Shown piece by piece: positions 36,068 to 44,700 of a stretch of DNA of 64,000 nt (its first letter is position 1; every line of letters starts with the position of its first letter). This DNA is from Amycolatopsis sp. FBCC-B4732 (GTDB taxonomy: Bacteria > Actinomycetota > Actinomycetes > Mycobacteriales > Pseudonocardiaceae), in the NCBI RefSeq assembly GCF_023008405.1, contig NZ_CP095376.1, positions 2,442,001 through 2,506,000 of the forward strand, written 5' to 3'. The position numbers and the translations under genes are program-made. Below the pieces are notes generated by a model that worked only from the letters and a program-made list of their open reading frames with translations, searched no databases and was not told the DNA's origin.

Positions 36068-36149
36068 GAGCGGAACTCCTTCGGGGGTGACGGCCGGTTC
36101 GCCGCGGCCCCCAGTGTCGTCCCGCGCGGGGCCGTTCGCCCCCGGTACC

Positions 36150-36803
36150 TCAGCCTCCGCGGGGGTTGTCGGCGTAGTTCACCGTGATGTTCTTGAAGCC
36201 GAGCGACTGCAGCAGGCCGGTCAGCATCGCCTTCGTGTTCCGCTCCGCGTCGGCGATCAGCGTGCTCTTCGCGGCCGCGGCCTGGATCTGCTTCTGGGCG
36301 AGCTCGTAGAGCGCCTGCTGCGAGTTCGGGTTGCCGCTGAGGAACTCGTTGACGCGGGTGAACAGGCCCTGCTGCTGCGCGTAGACGTGCGACTCGTGCA
36401 CGTCCAGCGTCGCCGGCTCCAGCTGGGCGTGCGCCAGGGTGACCGTGGCGGAGAGGCGGTCGTCGGAGACCTGGACCGCATCGCCCTTCAGCCCGGAGAA
36501 GTCCACGTAGGCGTTGTCCGTGCCGACGCCGATGAACATCGTGTCGCTGCCCACGAGGAAACTGGGCAGCACCGAGCTGGTCGTGATGTCGACGACCACC
36601 TGGAACGACCCGCTGGCGGCCTCGTAGCGCGAGAGCTCGACGATCGACTGCAGCAGCACCGGACCGGAGTGCTCTTCGGTCTGCGTCGCGAACGGATTGC
36701 GCAATTGGGGTAACAGGTGCACCGCCGATCCGACGAGCGCCGCGACGGCGAGAACCACGATAGCGACGGCGATTCCGACGAGCCGCTTGCCCCATGCACC
36801 CAT
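36150..36803 (-). CDS. DUF4230-like membrane-anchored protein
   Basis: This 217-residue protein has one N-terminal membrane segment (LVGIAVAIVVLAVAALVGSAVHLL), then an extracellular domain with LLQSIVELSRYEAASGSFQVVVDI and ATVTLAHAQLEPATLDVHESHVY, typical of the DUF4230 family. The C-terminal part is helical (ALYELAQKQIQAAAAKSTLIADAERNTKAML). The function is unknown. The gene is divergent from the small membrane ORF and the P-loop protein. Confidence 0.78.
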   Translation of the reverse strand: MGAWGKRLVGIAVAIVVLAVAALVGSAVHLLPQLRNPFATQTEEHSGPVLLQSIVELSRYEAASGSFQVVVDITTSSVLPSFLVGSDTMFIGVGTDNAYVDFSGLKGDAVQVSDDRLSATVTLAHAQLEPATLDVHESHVYAQQQGLFTRVNEFLSGNPNSQQALYELAQKQIQAAAAKSTLIADAERNTKAMLTGLLQSLGFKNITVNYADNPRGG

Positions 36804-36855
36804 GCCGGAGGATTACCCAAGCGAGCGCTTGACGAACCGGTTCCGGGGGTACGTT

Positions 36856-36993
36856 GTGGTCGTGCGCAAGTTGTGGCTGTGGGTCCTGGCGATCGCCCTC
36901 GTCATCGTGCTCCTCGGCTTGATCTTCGGGGGCTACCGGAAGGGCACGAAGCTCGGCGAGCCCGCCGGACCGGTGGTGGTGCAGGTACGTTGA
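36856..36993 (+). CDS. Small membrane protein, 45 aa
   Basis: This short ORF has one strong membrane helix (LWLWVLAIALVIVLLGLIFGGY) flanked by basic residues, and the tail KGTKLGEPAGPVVVQVR. GTG at 36856 with GGGGG about 6 bases before it is the best start; the ATG at 36802 would overlap the start codon of the opposite gene. It ends 4 bp before the P-loop protein gene and could be translated together with it. No family is recognised. Confidence 0.55.
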   Translation: MVVRKLWLWVLAIALVIVLLGLIFGGYRKGTKLGEPAGPVVVQVR

Positions 36994-36997
36994 GGCG

Positions 36998-39016
36998 ATG
37001 ACCGACGGGGTCTCGAACGAGGTCGGCACCGCGTACGGGCCCGTCGTGCAGGCGCGAGACATCCACGGTGACGTCCACCTCCACCCGTCCCCGCCGGCGC
37101 CGCCCTTGGTCGAGCGGCCTATTTCCGGGTGGTCCGCGCGGGAGCTCGGCGTGCACGAAGCCATCACGCTGGATCCCGCGGCCTCTGCCGATCCGCCGTA
37201 CTACGTCGTCCGGCCGCACGATGGCGAGATTCGCGGGCTGCTGAGGGATGCGGCCGGGTCGAGTTCGATGGTCGTGCTCGCCGGGGGTTCGGCGGCCGGG
37301 AAGACGCGCGCCGCCTACGAAGCCGTGCGGGCCGTGGCGCAGCTGGGGGAGTGGCCCGTCGTGCGGCCGAGCGGGCCGCGGCAGCTGGTGGACCTGCTGG
37401 CTCGCGGTCTTCCGCCGCGGCGGGTGGTGTGGCTGCCCGATCTGCAGCGGCGGTTCTTCGACCTGCCGCACGGGCCCGCGGTCGCGGAAGGGCTCGCTGA
37501 CGTCCTGGGCGGGCCGGGGCCGGTGCTGGTGGTCGGCGACGTCTGGACCGGGCACTGGGCTGCTTTGTCCACTGTGGACTCACCGGCGGTGCGGGCGTTG
37601 CTCGATCTGCCGCAGGTGCGGATGGTGCGGATCGCGGACAGCTTCGCCGGTGCGCAAGCGGAACTGACCCGGTGCGCCAGGCTCGACCCGCGGCTGGCGC
37701 TGGCCGTGCGCACCGCCGGGGCGGCGGTCACCCAGGTGCTTTCCGGCGGACCGCAGCTGCTCCGCCACTACGTCGACGGCCTGCACGGCCCGCGGACGCA
37801 CGCGGTCGTCACCGTGGCGATGGACGCGCGGCGGCTGGGTCACGAGAGTGCGATCAGCGCGGACGTCCTGCGCGCGGCCGCGGCGGACTACCTCGACGAG
37901 CGGGACCGCGTCGTCACCGGCGACTGGTTCGCCGACGCGCTGGCGGGCGCGACCCGGCAGCACCACGGCATCGCCGCCCTGACCCCCACGCGGAGCGCCC
38001 CGGGACTGGGACCGCCGGACGGCTACGTCCTGCACGACTTCCTGGACCACCACGCCCGCGACGCCCGGGAGGGTGAGCGGCCGCCGGCCGGTCTGTGGAA
38101 CGCGCTGGCCGAGCACGTCACCGCGGCCGACGACCGCTCGCGGCTGGCCACCGCGGCCCTGCAGCGGGGGCTGTACCGGCTGGCCGCGCGGTACGCCGTG
38201 CCCGCGGCCGAGGCCGGGGACGTGCCCGCGATGCGGCTGCTCGCCTTCCTCCTGGAGTTGCGCGGTGCCACGGCGGAGGCGCACGCGTGGACGCAGCGCA
38301 CCGGCGATCTGGACCGCACCCCGCTGCCTCTCGACCTGCTGCTGAACGGCGGCGGCGAACCTGAGGTCGAGCCGGATCCGCACGACGCCGTGTGGCAGCT
38401 GTTCCGGCTGCGCGAGGACGAGGGCCGCGACGACGAAGCCCTCGCCTTGCTGCGGCGGCTCGCCGAGACCCAGCCGCTCGCGGTGTCCATGCTGTCGGTC
38501 CGGCTGCGTTGCCGCGGCCTCGACCACGAAGCCGAAACGCTCCTTCGCGCCCACGCGGAGGCCGGCGATCCCGCGGCGATGTGGTACCTCGGGGAAATGC
38601 TCCGGGAAAGAAAAGAGATCGACGAGGCGGCCGGCTGGTTCCGGCGCAGTGCCGAACTCAGCCTGCTCGCGGTGCCGTTGCTGGCGGACGCACTGGCTGA
38701 CCTGGGCCGGCTCGAAGAGGCCGAGGAGCCGTTGCTGATCCAGACGAGCAAGGGTCACCGGCCGGCGGCCAAGCACCTGGCAGCCTTGGTGGAGCGCCTC
38801 GGCCGCCCCGCGGAGGCCGAGGCGCGCTTGCGCGTGAAACTCGAAGAGGGCGGGGGCCAGGGGATGGTCCGGCCGGCCGAGCCGCACTGGATGAAACTGC
38901 TGACCGGCCTCCTGGACCGGGCCGGCCGCACGGACGAGGCGGAGCAGGTGCGCCGGTACGGGATCGAACCCGGCGGCAACACAGCGGCCGAGTGGGAACT
39001 TCCAATGCGTCCCTAG
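36998..39016 (+). CDS. P-loop NTPase with C-terminal TPR/Sel1-like repeats
   Basis: This 672-residue cytoplasmic protein begins with TAYGPVVQARDIHGDVHLH, a short leader often seen at the N-terminus of actinobacterial STAND/conflict-type proteins. A P-loop ATPase follows (LAGGSAAGKTRAAYEAV, residues 90-106; VVWLPDLQRRF and LVVGDVW as strands). The C-terminal half (from about 370) is a helical repeat array of TPR/Sel1 type (AEAGDVPAMRLLAFLLELRG, AEAGDPAAMWYLGEMLRERK). The layout suggests a sensor ATPase that oligomerises on a signal. No effector domain was recognised. It converges on the MarR gene with a 4-bp overlap. Confidence 0.75.
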   Translation: MTDGVSNEVGTAYGPVVQARDIHGDVHLHPSPPAPPLVERPISGWSARELGVHEAITLDPAASADPPYYVVRPHDGEIRGLLRDAAGSSSMVVLAGGSAAGKTRAAYEAVRAVAQLGEWPVVRPSGPRQLVDLLARGLPPRRVVWLPDLQRRFFDLPHGPAVAEGLADVLGGPGPVLVVGDVWTGHWAALSTVDSPAVRALLDLPQVRMVRIADSFAGAQAELTRCARLDPRLALAVRTAGAAVTQVLSGGPQLLRHYVDGLHGPRTHAVVTVAMDARRLGHESAISADVLRAAAADYLDERDRVVTGDWFADALAGATRQHHGIAALTPTRSAPGLGPPDGYVLHDFLDHHARDAREGERPPAGLWNALAEHVTAADDRSRLATAALQRGLYRLAARYAVPAAEAGDVPAMRLLAFLLELRGATAEAHAWTQRTGDLDRTPLPLDLLLNGGGEPEVEPDPHDAVWQLFRLREDEGRDDEALALLRRLAETQPLAVSMLSVRLRCRGLDHEAETLLRAHAEAGDPAAMWYLGEMLRERKEIDEAAGWFRRSAELSLLAVPLLADALADLGRLEEAEEPLLIQTSKGHRPAAKHLAALVERLGRPAEAEARLRVKLEEGGGQGMVRPAEPHWMKLLTGLLDRAGRTDEAEQVRRYGIEPGGNTAAEWELPMRP

Positions 39017-39618
39017 CCCGCGGCCGGCTCGTGCTCCGGGCAGTCGGTGCGCAGGGCGGTCCGGGGGATCGGGGTGCGCAGCAGGTGGCAGTGGTGGGGT
39101 ACCGCGGGGTCGGGGTGCTCGTCCCGGCCGAAGAACCGGCACGTCGTGCACGTCCGCATCGCGCCCAGCACGCCGGAGCGCTGCAGGCCGCCGATGACGT
39201 CGAGCACCGTCTGCAGGGTGGCGGCGCGCTCCGCCACCGGGACGCCGGCCAGCGCCGTCGTCAGCGGATCGTCCCAAGTGGACAGTGCGCGGGCGATCGC
39301 GTCGCCCGCCCCGGTCAGTGACAGCACCCGGCGGCGGCCGTCGCTGGTGGGGGCGCGGCTGACCAGCCCTTTGCGCTCCAGCGCGGCGATCGCGTCGACC
39401 ATGGTCGGGGTGGTGACGTCGGACTCCTTGGCCAGCGCCGCCACCTCGCGCCGGCCTTGCGGCTGCCGGGCCAGCGCGAGGACCGCCTGCTGCTGCAGCG
39501 GCGACAGCCCGTGCCCGCGCGCGGTCCGCTGGGCCAGCGAACGCAGGCCGTTGCCCAGCCGTTCGAGGGCGTCAGCCAGCCTGCGGTCGAGGTCGGCGGT
39601 GCCGTCGAGACCCGTCAT
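39013..39618 (-). CDS. MarR-family regulator with Cys-rich C-terminal extension
   Basis: This is a 201-residue MarR-type winged-helix regulator: HGLSPLQQQAVLALARQP, DVTTPTMVDAIAALERKGLV and a DGRRRVLSLT wing. After residue 150 it has an extension with four Cys and several His (RTCTTCRFFG, then HHCHLL and DCPEH) that could bind a metal or sense redox state. AAGGGGAA precedes the ATG. The region upstream has cctagcgatatcgtacc, a possible autoregulatory site. Its target is unknown. Confidence 0.85.
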   Translation of the reverse strand: MTGLDGTADLDRRLADALERLGNGLRSLAQRTARGHGLSPLQQQAVLALARQPQGRREVAALAKESDVTTPTMVDAIAALERKGLVSRAPTSDGRRRVLSLTGAGDAIARALSTWDDPLTTALAGVPVAERAATLQTVLDVIGGLQRSGVLGAMRTCTTCRFFGRDEHPDPAVPHHCHLLRTPIPRTALRTDCPEHEPAAG

Positions 39619-40401
39619 GCGGTTCCCCTTCGGGTAGGAGTCCTAGCGATATCGTACCCGCGGCCCGGCCGGCACCTGCCGTGCAGGTCAGCCGTTTCCG
39701 GCGGGGCCGAGGGGGTTGCTCCGAGTGCGTTTGGTGAACGGCGGGAGGCGCGAAAACGGCCGGTGACCCTCCGAATTCCTAGCGCAATTTCGTTACGGTC
39801 CAATCGGGTGATCTGCTCCCTGTCCTGTTTCCCGGGCCGTGGGAACACCCCGAATTATGTGAAATAAAGACGGTAGCGGGGTGCACGATACGGTGCACGT
39901 GCGTCCGGCCGTGCTGGTTGACTCACCGGTAATTGACGCCGGGAAGATCGAGAATCGCGTTTCCGCAGTTGACGGGCCTGCGTGACCACCTCGATCCCGG
40001 GCCGCAAAAGTACCGCGAGATCCGTTGTTTGACCCCTTGTTGGGCCGGGTAACAGGCTTCAGCGGCCCCGGAACGGCTGACTGAACCAGCCGGCGGGGTG
40101 GTACGGCGATTGGCCGCTGCCCGCCGTTGTTCGACGTGTCCGCAAGTGCCGGAAACCGTCGGGTAAATGGCTGCTCAACTCGTGGAATGCTGTCGTTGTG
40201 GTTGCTACGTTGGGTAGCTCCGAACCGGCCCGATCGCAGGTTGGGATCCCACGATTGGCGGTACTGACGATCACCGGCAAACAGGCAGCGTATTAATTCC
40301 AGCGGTTCCGCGAGATGCGCTGGCGGGGATTGCGCGGGACGGCTGTGGTCTTGGTCATTCATTGTGGGCGAGCTTTTCTTGTGATATCGGAGGGTCGGGT
40401 C
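39619..40401. promoter_or_regulatory. Long divergent regulatory region of the NRPS operon
   Basis: This 783-bp gene-free stretch lies between the MarR gene and the hydrolase/NRPS operon. Its composition is less GC-rich than the coding regions, with tgtgaaataaaga near 39858. Two gtgcac palindromes sit at 39881-39886 and 39893-39898. The promoters for MarR (left) and for the NRPS operon (right) must be here. The length suggests several regulator sites or an unannotated leader RNA. No ORF is supported. Confidence 0.6.
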
Positions 40402-41700
40402 ATGCAATCCGTGCGAGACGGTCGAAACGCCTCGGACAGACGACGGGTGACGGCGCAACAGCTGCACGCGGTGCTGGGGCGCGCCGCTCGACGGCACCGG
40501 GTGCCGGGGGCGCAGCTCGCGGTGCTGCGGGACGGCGAGCGGGTGGTGGTCCAGACCGGTGTCGAGGACCAGGACCGGGGCACGCCGATGACCGAAGACT
40601 CCGCGGTGCCGACCGGTTCGGTCACCAAGGTGGCCACGGCCACGGTGGTGATGGCCCTCGTGGCGGACGACGACCTCGAGCTGGATCAGCCCGTCGCCGA
40701 CGTCCTCGGCGTGGCCGGCCTGTCCGGCGCGCTCACCCCGCGCCGGCTGCTCAGCCACACCAGCGGGCTCCCGTCCGACCCCGCCGACCCCACCGCGGGC
40801 TGCCTGAGAGAGGTGCGCGAGGCGGTCCCCGTCTGCCCGCCGGGCAGCGCCTTCTCCTACTCGAACCTCGGGTACGCGCTGGTCGGGGCCGTGATCGAAG
40901 CCGTGACCGGGATGACCTGGCGGGAGGCCGTCGAGGCGATCGTGCTGCGGCCGTCGAAGATCGAGCCGGTCTACGCCGGGAGCGCGCGCGGCGTCTCCGG
41001 CCACGGGCGGGCCGCCGGTCCGGCCGGGGCGCGGCCGGTCGAGCAGGTGCTGCCGCCGATGCTGGAGCCCGCCGGGGCGCTGGCGTTCAGCGCGCGTGAC
41101 CTGGTCGAACTCGGCCGGATCCACCTGGGCAAGCCGGGGCTGCTCGACGTCGTGACCGCGGCCGACATGCACCGGCTCGTCCCGGAGGCCGACCCGTTCG
41201 GGCTCGCCGACGGCTGGGGCCTGGGCATCGCCCACTTCGGCACAGGCGACGACGTCTGGCTGGGCCACGACGGCACCGCCGACGGCACGTCCTGCCACCT
41301 GCGCATCGACCAGGCGGGCGCGTGCGTGGTCGCCTTCACCGCGAACGGCGCGGCCGGCACGGACATGTGGCACGAGGTCGCCGGCGACCTGCGTGAGCTG
41401 GGCTTCGACCTGCCCGAACAGCGCTTCGGCAAGCCCGGCGCGCGACCCGTGCCGGTCCCGGACGGCGACTTCGGCACCTACCGCAACGGTGCCATCGACT
41501 ACACCGTCCGCGCCGACGGCGCGGGTGCCGCGCTCGTCGTCGACGGCGAGGTCTACCCCGGCCTCGTCCTGCACGACGACGGCAGCTTCACCGTCCGCGA
41601 CCCCGCGACCGGCCGCGCCACCCCGTGCGGCCGCTTCCGCGGCGCGCCCGGCGCTTCGACCGCGGTCGAAATCGGTGGCCGCCTCGCGCGGCGCTGCTGA
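40402..41700 (+). CDS. Beta-lactamase/PBP-fold serine hydrolase, candidate stand-alone peptide cyclase
   Basis: This is a 432-residue serine hydrolase of the beta-lactamase/DD-peptidase fold. Ser73 and Lys76 form SxxK in TGSVTKVA, Tyr153 and Asn155 form YSN in SYSNLGY, and His289 in GHDGTADG replaces the usual KTG. Residues about 355-425 look like a lipocalin-like beta domain (DFGTYRNGAIDYTV, GEVYPGLVLHDDGSFTV). No signal peptide is visible, so it should stay in the cytoplasm. It precedes the NRPS by 72 bp. PBP-type thioesterases such as SurE have this fold, a similar length and a C-terminal lipocalin domain, and they cyclise NRPS peptides in trans. That role is inferred; a resistance hydrolase or esterase is the alternative. 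Confidence 0.83.
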   Translation: MQSVRDGRNASDRRRVTAQQLHAVLGRAARRHRVPGAQLAVLRDGERVVVQTGVEDQDRGTPMTEDSAVPTGSVTKVATATVVMALVADDDLELDQPVADVLGVAGLSGALTPRRLLSHTSGLPSDPADPTAGCLREVREAVPVCPPGSAFSYSNLGYALVGAVIEAVTGMTWREAVEAIVLRPSKIEPVYAGSARGVSGHGRAAGPAGARPVEQVLPPMLEPAGALAFSARDLVELGRIHLGKPGLLDVVTAADMHRLVPEADPFGLADGWGLGIAHFGTGDDVWLGHDGTADGTSCHLRIDQAGACVVAFTANGAAGTDMWHEVAGDLRELGFDLPEQRFGKPGARPVPVPDGDFGTYRNGAIDYTVRADGAGAALVVDGEVYPGLVLHDDGSFTVRDPATGRATPCGRFRGAPGASTAVEIGGRLARRC

Positions 41701-41720
41701 CCGGAACTCCCCCTCCCCGG

Positions 41721-41739
41721 GCCCGCCGTGCCGGCGGGC
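41721..41739 (+). terminator. Short GC hairpin before the NRPS start
   Basis: gcccgccg (41721-41728) and cggcgggc (41732-41739) pair around a 3-base loop, 21 bp after the hydrolase stop and 33 bp before the NRPS start. It may weaken read-through or act as an attenuator between the two genes. Confidence 0.45.
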
Positions 41740-41772
41740 TCCTCAGCCTGCGCCCGGAAGGTACGACCGACG

Positions 41773-44700
41773 ATGACCGTGCAAGACACCCCGGCGAGAA
41801 CCGGGGTCCTGACCGAGCTGTTCGCCGCCCGGGTCCGCGAAACCCCCGGCGCCGTCGCGGTGGACGGTGCCGATCGGCTCACCTACGCCGAGCTGGCCGA
41901 GCGCGCCGAGCGGCTCGCCGCCCACCTGCTCCGGCTGGGACTGTCCCCGGAGGACCGGGTCGGGTTGCTGCTGCGGCGCTCGGCCGAGCTCGTCGTCGCC
42001 GAGCTGGCGGTCGTGCTGGCCGGTGGCGCCTACGTGCCGCTCGACCTGCGGGCCCCCGACGACCGGCTCCGGCTGGTGCTCGCCACGGCCGGGGTTTCGG
42101 TGCTGGTGACCGACGAACCCGAGCGCGCCGCCCGCGTCCACGGTGGACCCGTGATCGTCGCCGGGCAGGAACTCCCGGAGCGGGACCGCGCGCTGCCCGA
42201 TGTGGACGGTGACCGGCTGGCCTACCTCATGCACACCTCGGGCTCGACCGGCGCGCCGAAGGGCGTGGCGGTCCGGCACCGGGACGTGGCGGCGCTCGCC
42301 GCGGACCGCCGGTTCGCCGGCGACGCGCACCGCCGGGTGCTGCTGCACTCGCCGGCCGCGTTCGACGCGACGACGTACGAGCTGTGGGTACCGCTGCTGA
42401 GCGGCGGCACGGTGGTCGTCGCCCCGCCCGGCGACCTGGACGTGGAGACCCTGCGCGGCCTTATCGAGCGGCACGCCGTCACGGCGCTCTGGCTGACGGC
42501 CGGGCTCTTCCGGGTCGTGGCGCAGGAAGCGCCGGACTGCTTCCGCGGCGTGCGGGAGGTCTGGACCGGCGGGGACGTCGTCCCGGCCGCGGCCGTGCGG
42601 CGGGTGCTGGGCGCCTGCCCCGGCCTCACCGTCGTCGACGGGTACGGCCCCACCGAAACCACGACTTTCGCGACCAGCCACCGGATGCCGTCGGCGGACC
42701 GGGTGCCCGACGCGGTCCCCATCGGCCGCCCGCTCGACGACGTCGGCGTGCGGGTGCTGGACGCCGCGCTGAACCCGGTCCCGCCGGGCGAACCCGGTGA
42801 GCTGCACCTGGCCGGGGCCGGGCTGGCCCGCGGCTACTGGGCGCGGCCCGGTGCGACCGCGGACCGGTTCGTGGCCGACCCGGCCGGGGCGCCCGGCGAG
42901 CGGATGTACCGCACCGGCGACCTGGTGCGCCACAACGCCGAGGGCGAGCTCGAATTCCTCGGCCGTGCCGACGACCAGGTCAAGGTCCGCGGCTTCCGCG
43001 TCGAACTCGGTGAGATCGAGACGGTGCTCGCCGCCGCGCCCGGTGTCGCCGAGGCCGTCGTCGTGGCCCGGGAGGACCGGCCCGGCGCCAAGCGGCTGGT
43101 CGGCTACGTCGTCGCGGCTCCCGGTGCCGTGCTCGGCGACCTGGGGGACGTCGTCGGCGCGGCGCTGCCGGACTACATGGTGCCGTCGGTCTTCGTCCTC
43201 CTCGACGCGCTTCCTCTGAGCGGCAACGGGAAGGTCGACCGCCGGGCGCTGCCCGCGCCGCCCGCGGACCCGGGCGAGCGGGGCGCCGAGCCGCGGACCG
43301 AGGCCGAACGCGAGGTGGCCCGCGTGCTGGCCGACGTGCTGGGCGTACCCGGCCTCGGCGCCGACGACGACTTCTTCGCCATCGGTGGCGACTCGATCCT
43401 CGCCGTGCAGGCGTTGTCGCGGTTGCGCCGCACGTTCGGCGTAAGGCTTTCGGCCCGGGCGGTGTTCGACGCGCCGAGCGTCGCCGGGCTGGCCCGGCTG
43501 ATCGAGGACGCGCCGCGCGCCGACGAGGCCGCGATCCCGGTCACCCCGCCCGCCGAGGTGCTCCCGCTGTCCCCGGCCCAGCGGCGCCTGTGGTTCCTCG
43601 ACGAGCTCGTCGGCAGCAGCGCCGAGTACAACACCGCCGTCGGGCTCACGCTGTCCGGCCCGCTCGACGTCGACGCCCTGCGCGGGGCACTCGCCGCGTT
43701 GTGCGCCCGCCACGAGTCGCTGCGCACGACGTTCGACGCGGTGGACGGCGAGGGCGTGCAGCGGATCGCCCCGGCCGGCGAGATCCCGTTGCGCCTGGCC
43801 GGAGCCCCGGCGGACGACGACGTCCTCGCGGCCGAGCTGGGCACCCCGTTCGACCTGCGCACCGGGCCGCTGACCCGGGCCGTGCTCTACCCGCAGGGAC
43901 CGGGCGAGCACCTGCTCGTGCTGTGCCAGCACCACATCGTGACCGACGGCCGGTCGATCGGCATCCTGACCGGCGAACTCCTCGACTTGTACGCCGGAGC
44001 CACCCTGCCGCCGCTCCCGCTGGGCTACGGCGACTACACGCGCTGGCAACAGCAGTCCGAAGTGGACAGCCAGGCCGCGTACTGGCGCGAACGGCTCGAC
44101 GGCCTCGAGCCGCTCGGCGTGCCGACCGACCGCCCGCGCCCCGCACAGCGCGACACCGCGGGCGCCGTCCACCACCACGACCTGCCCGCCGGTCTCGTGC
44201 ACCGCCTCACCGAAGCCGGCCGCCCGCTCGGGGCGACGCCGTTCATGACGCTGACCGCGGCCGTGCAGCTGCTCCTGGCGGCCTACGGCGGGCAGCGCGA
44301 CATCGCCGTCGGCACCGCCGTGGCCGGGCGCGACCGGCCCGAACTCGAAGCGCTGACCGGGTTCTTCGTCAACACCCTCGTGCTGCGGTCCGCTGTGGAC
44401 GGTGACCGGCCGTTCACGGACTTCCTCGCCGCGTTCCGGGAGACCGTGCTGGAGGCGTTCGCGCACGGCGACGTCCCCTTCGACCGCGTGGTCGAGGAGG
44501 TCCAGCCCGACCGCGACCCGTCCCGCACCCCGCTGGTGCAGGCCGTGGTCGTGCTGCAGACGCCCCTGGTCCGGCCGCGCGAGGTGGCCGGGCTGCGGGT
44601 GCGCGAGCACGACCTGCCGCGCCCGTCCGCCCGGTTCGACCTGGTGATCGAGTTCTGGCCGCGCGAGGACGGCCTGCGGGTCACCGTGGAGTACGCCACC

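Noticed and set aside
36802..36861. Earlier ATG start (36802) for the small membrane protein
   Set aside because: This ATG overlaps the ATG of the opposite DUF4230 gene. The GTG at 36856 has a ribosome site and starts right before the membrane helix.
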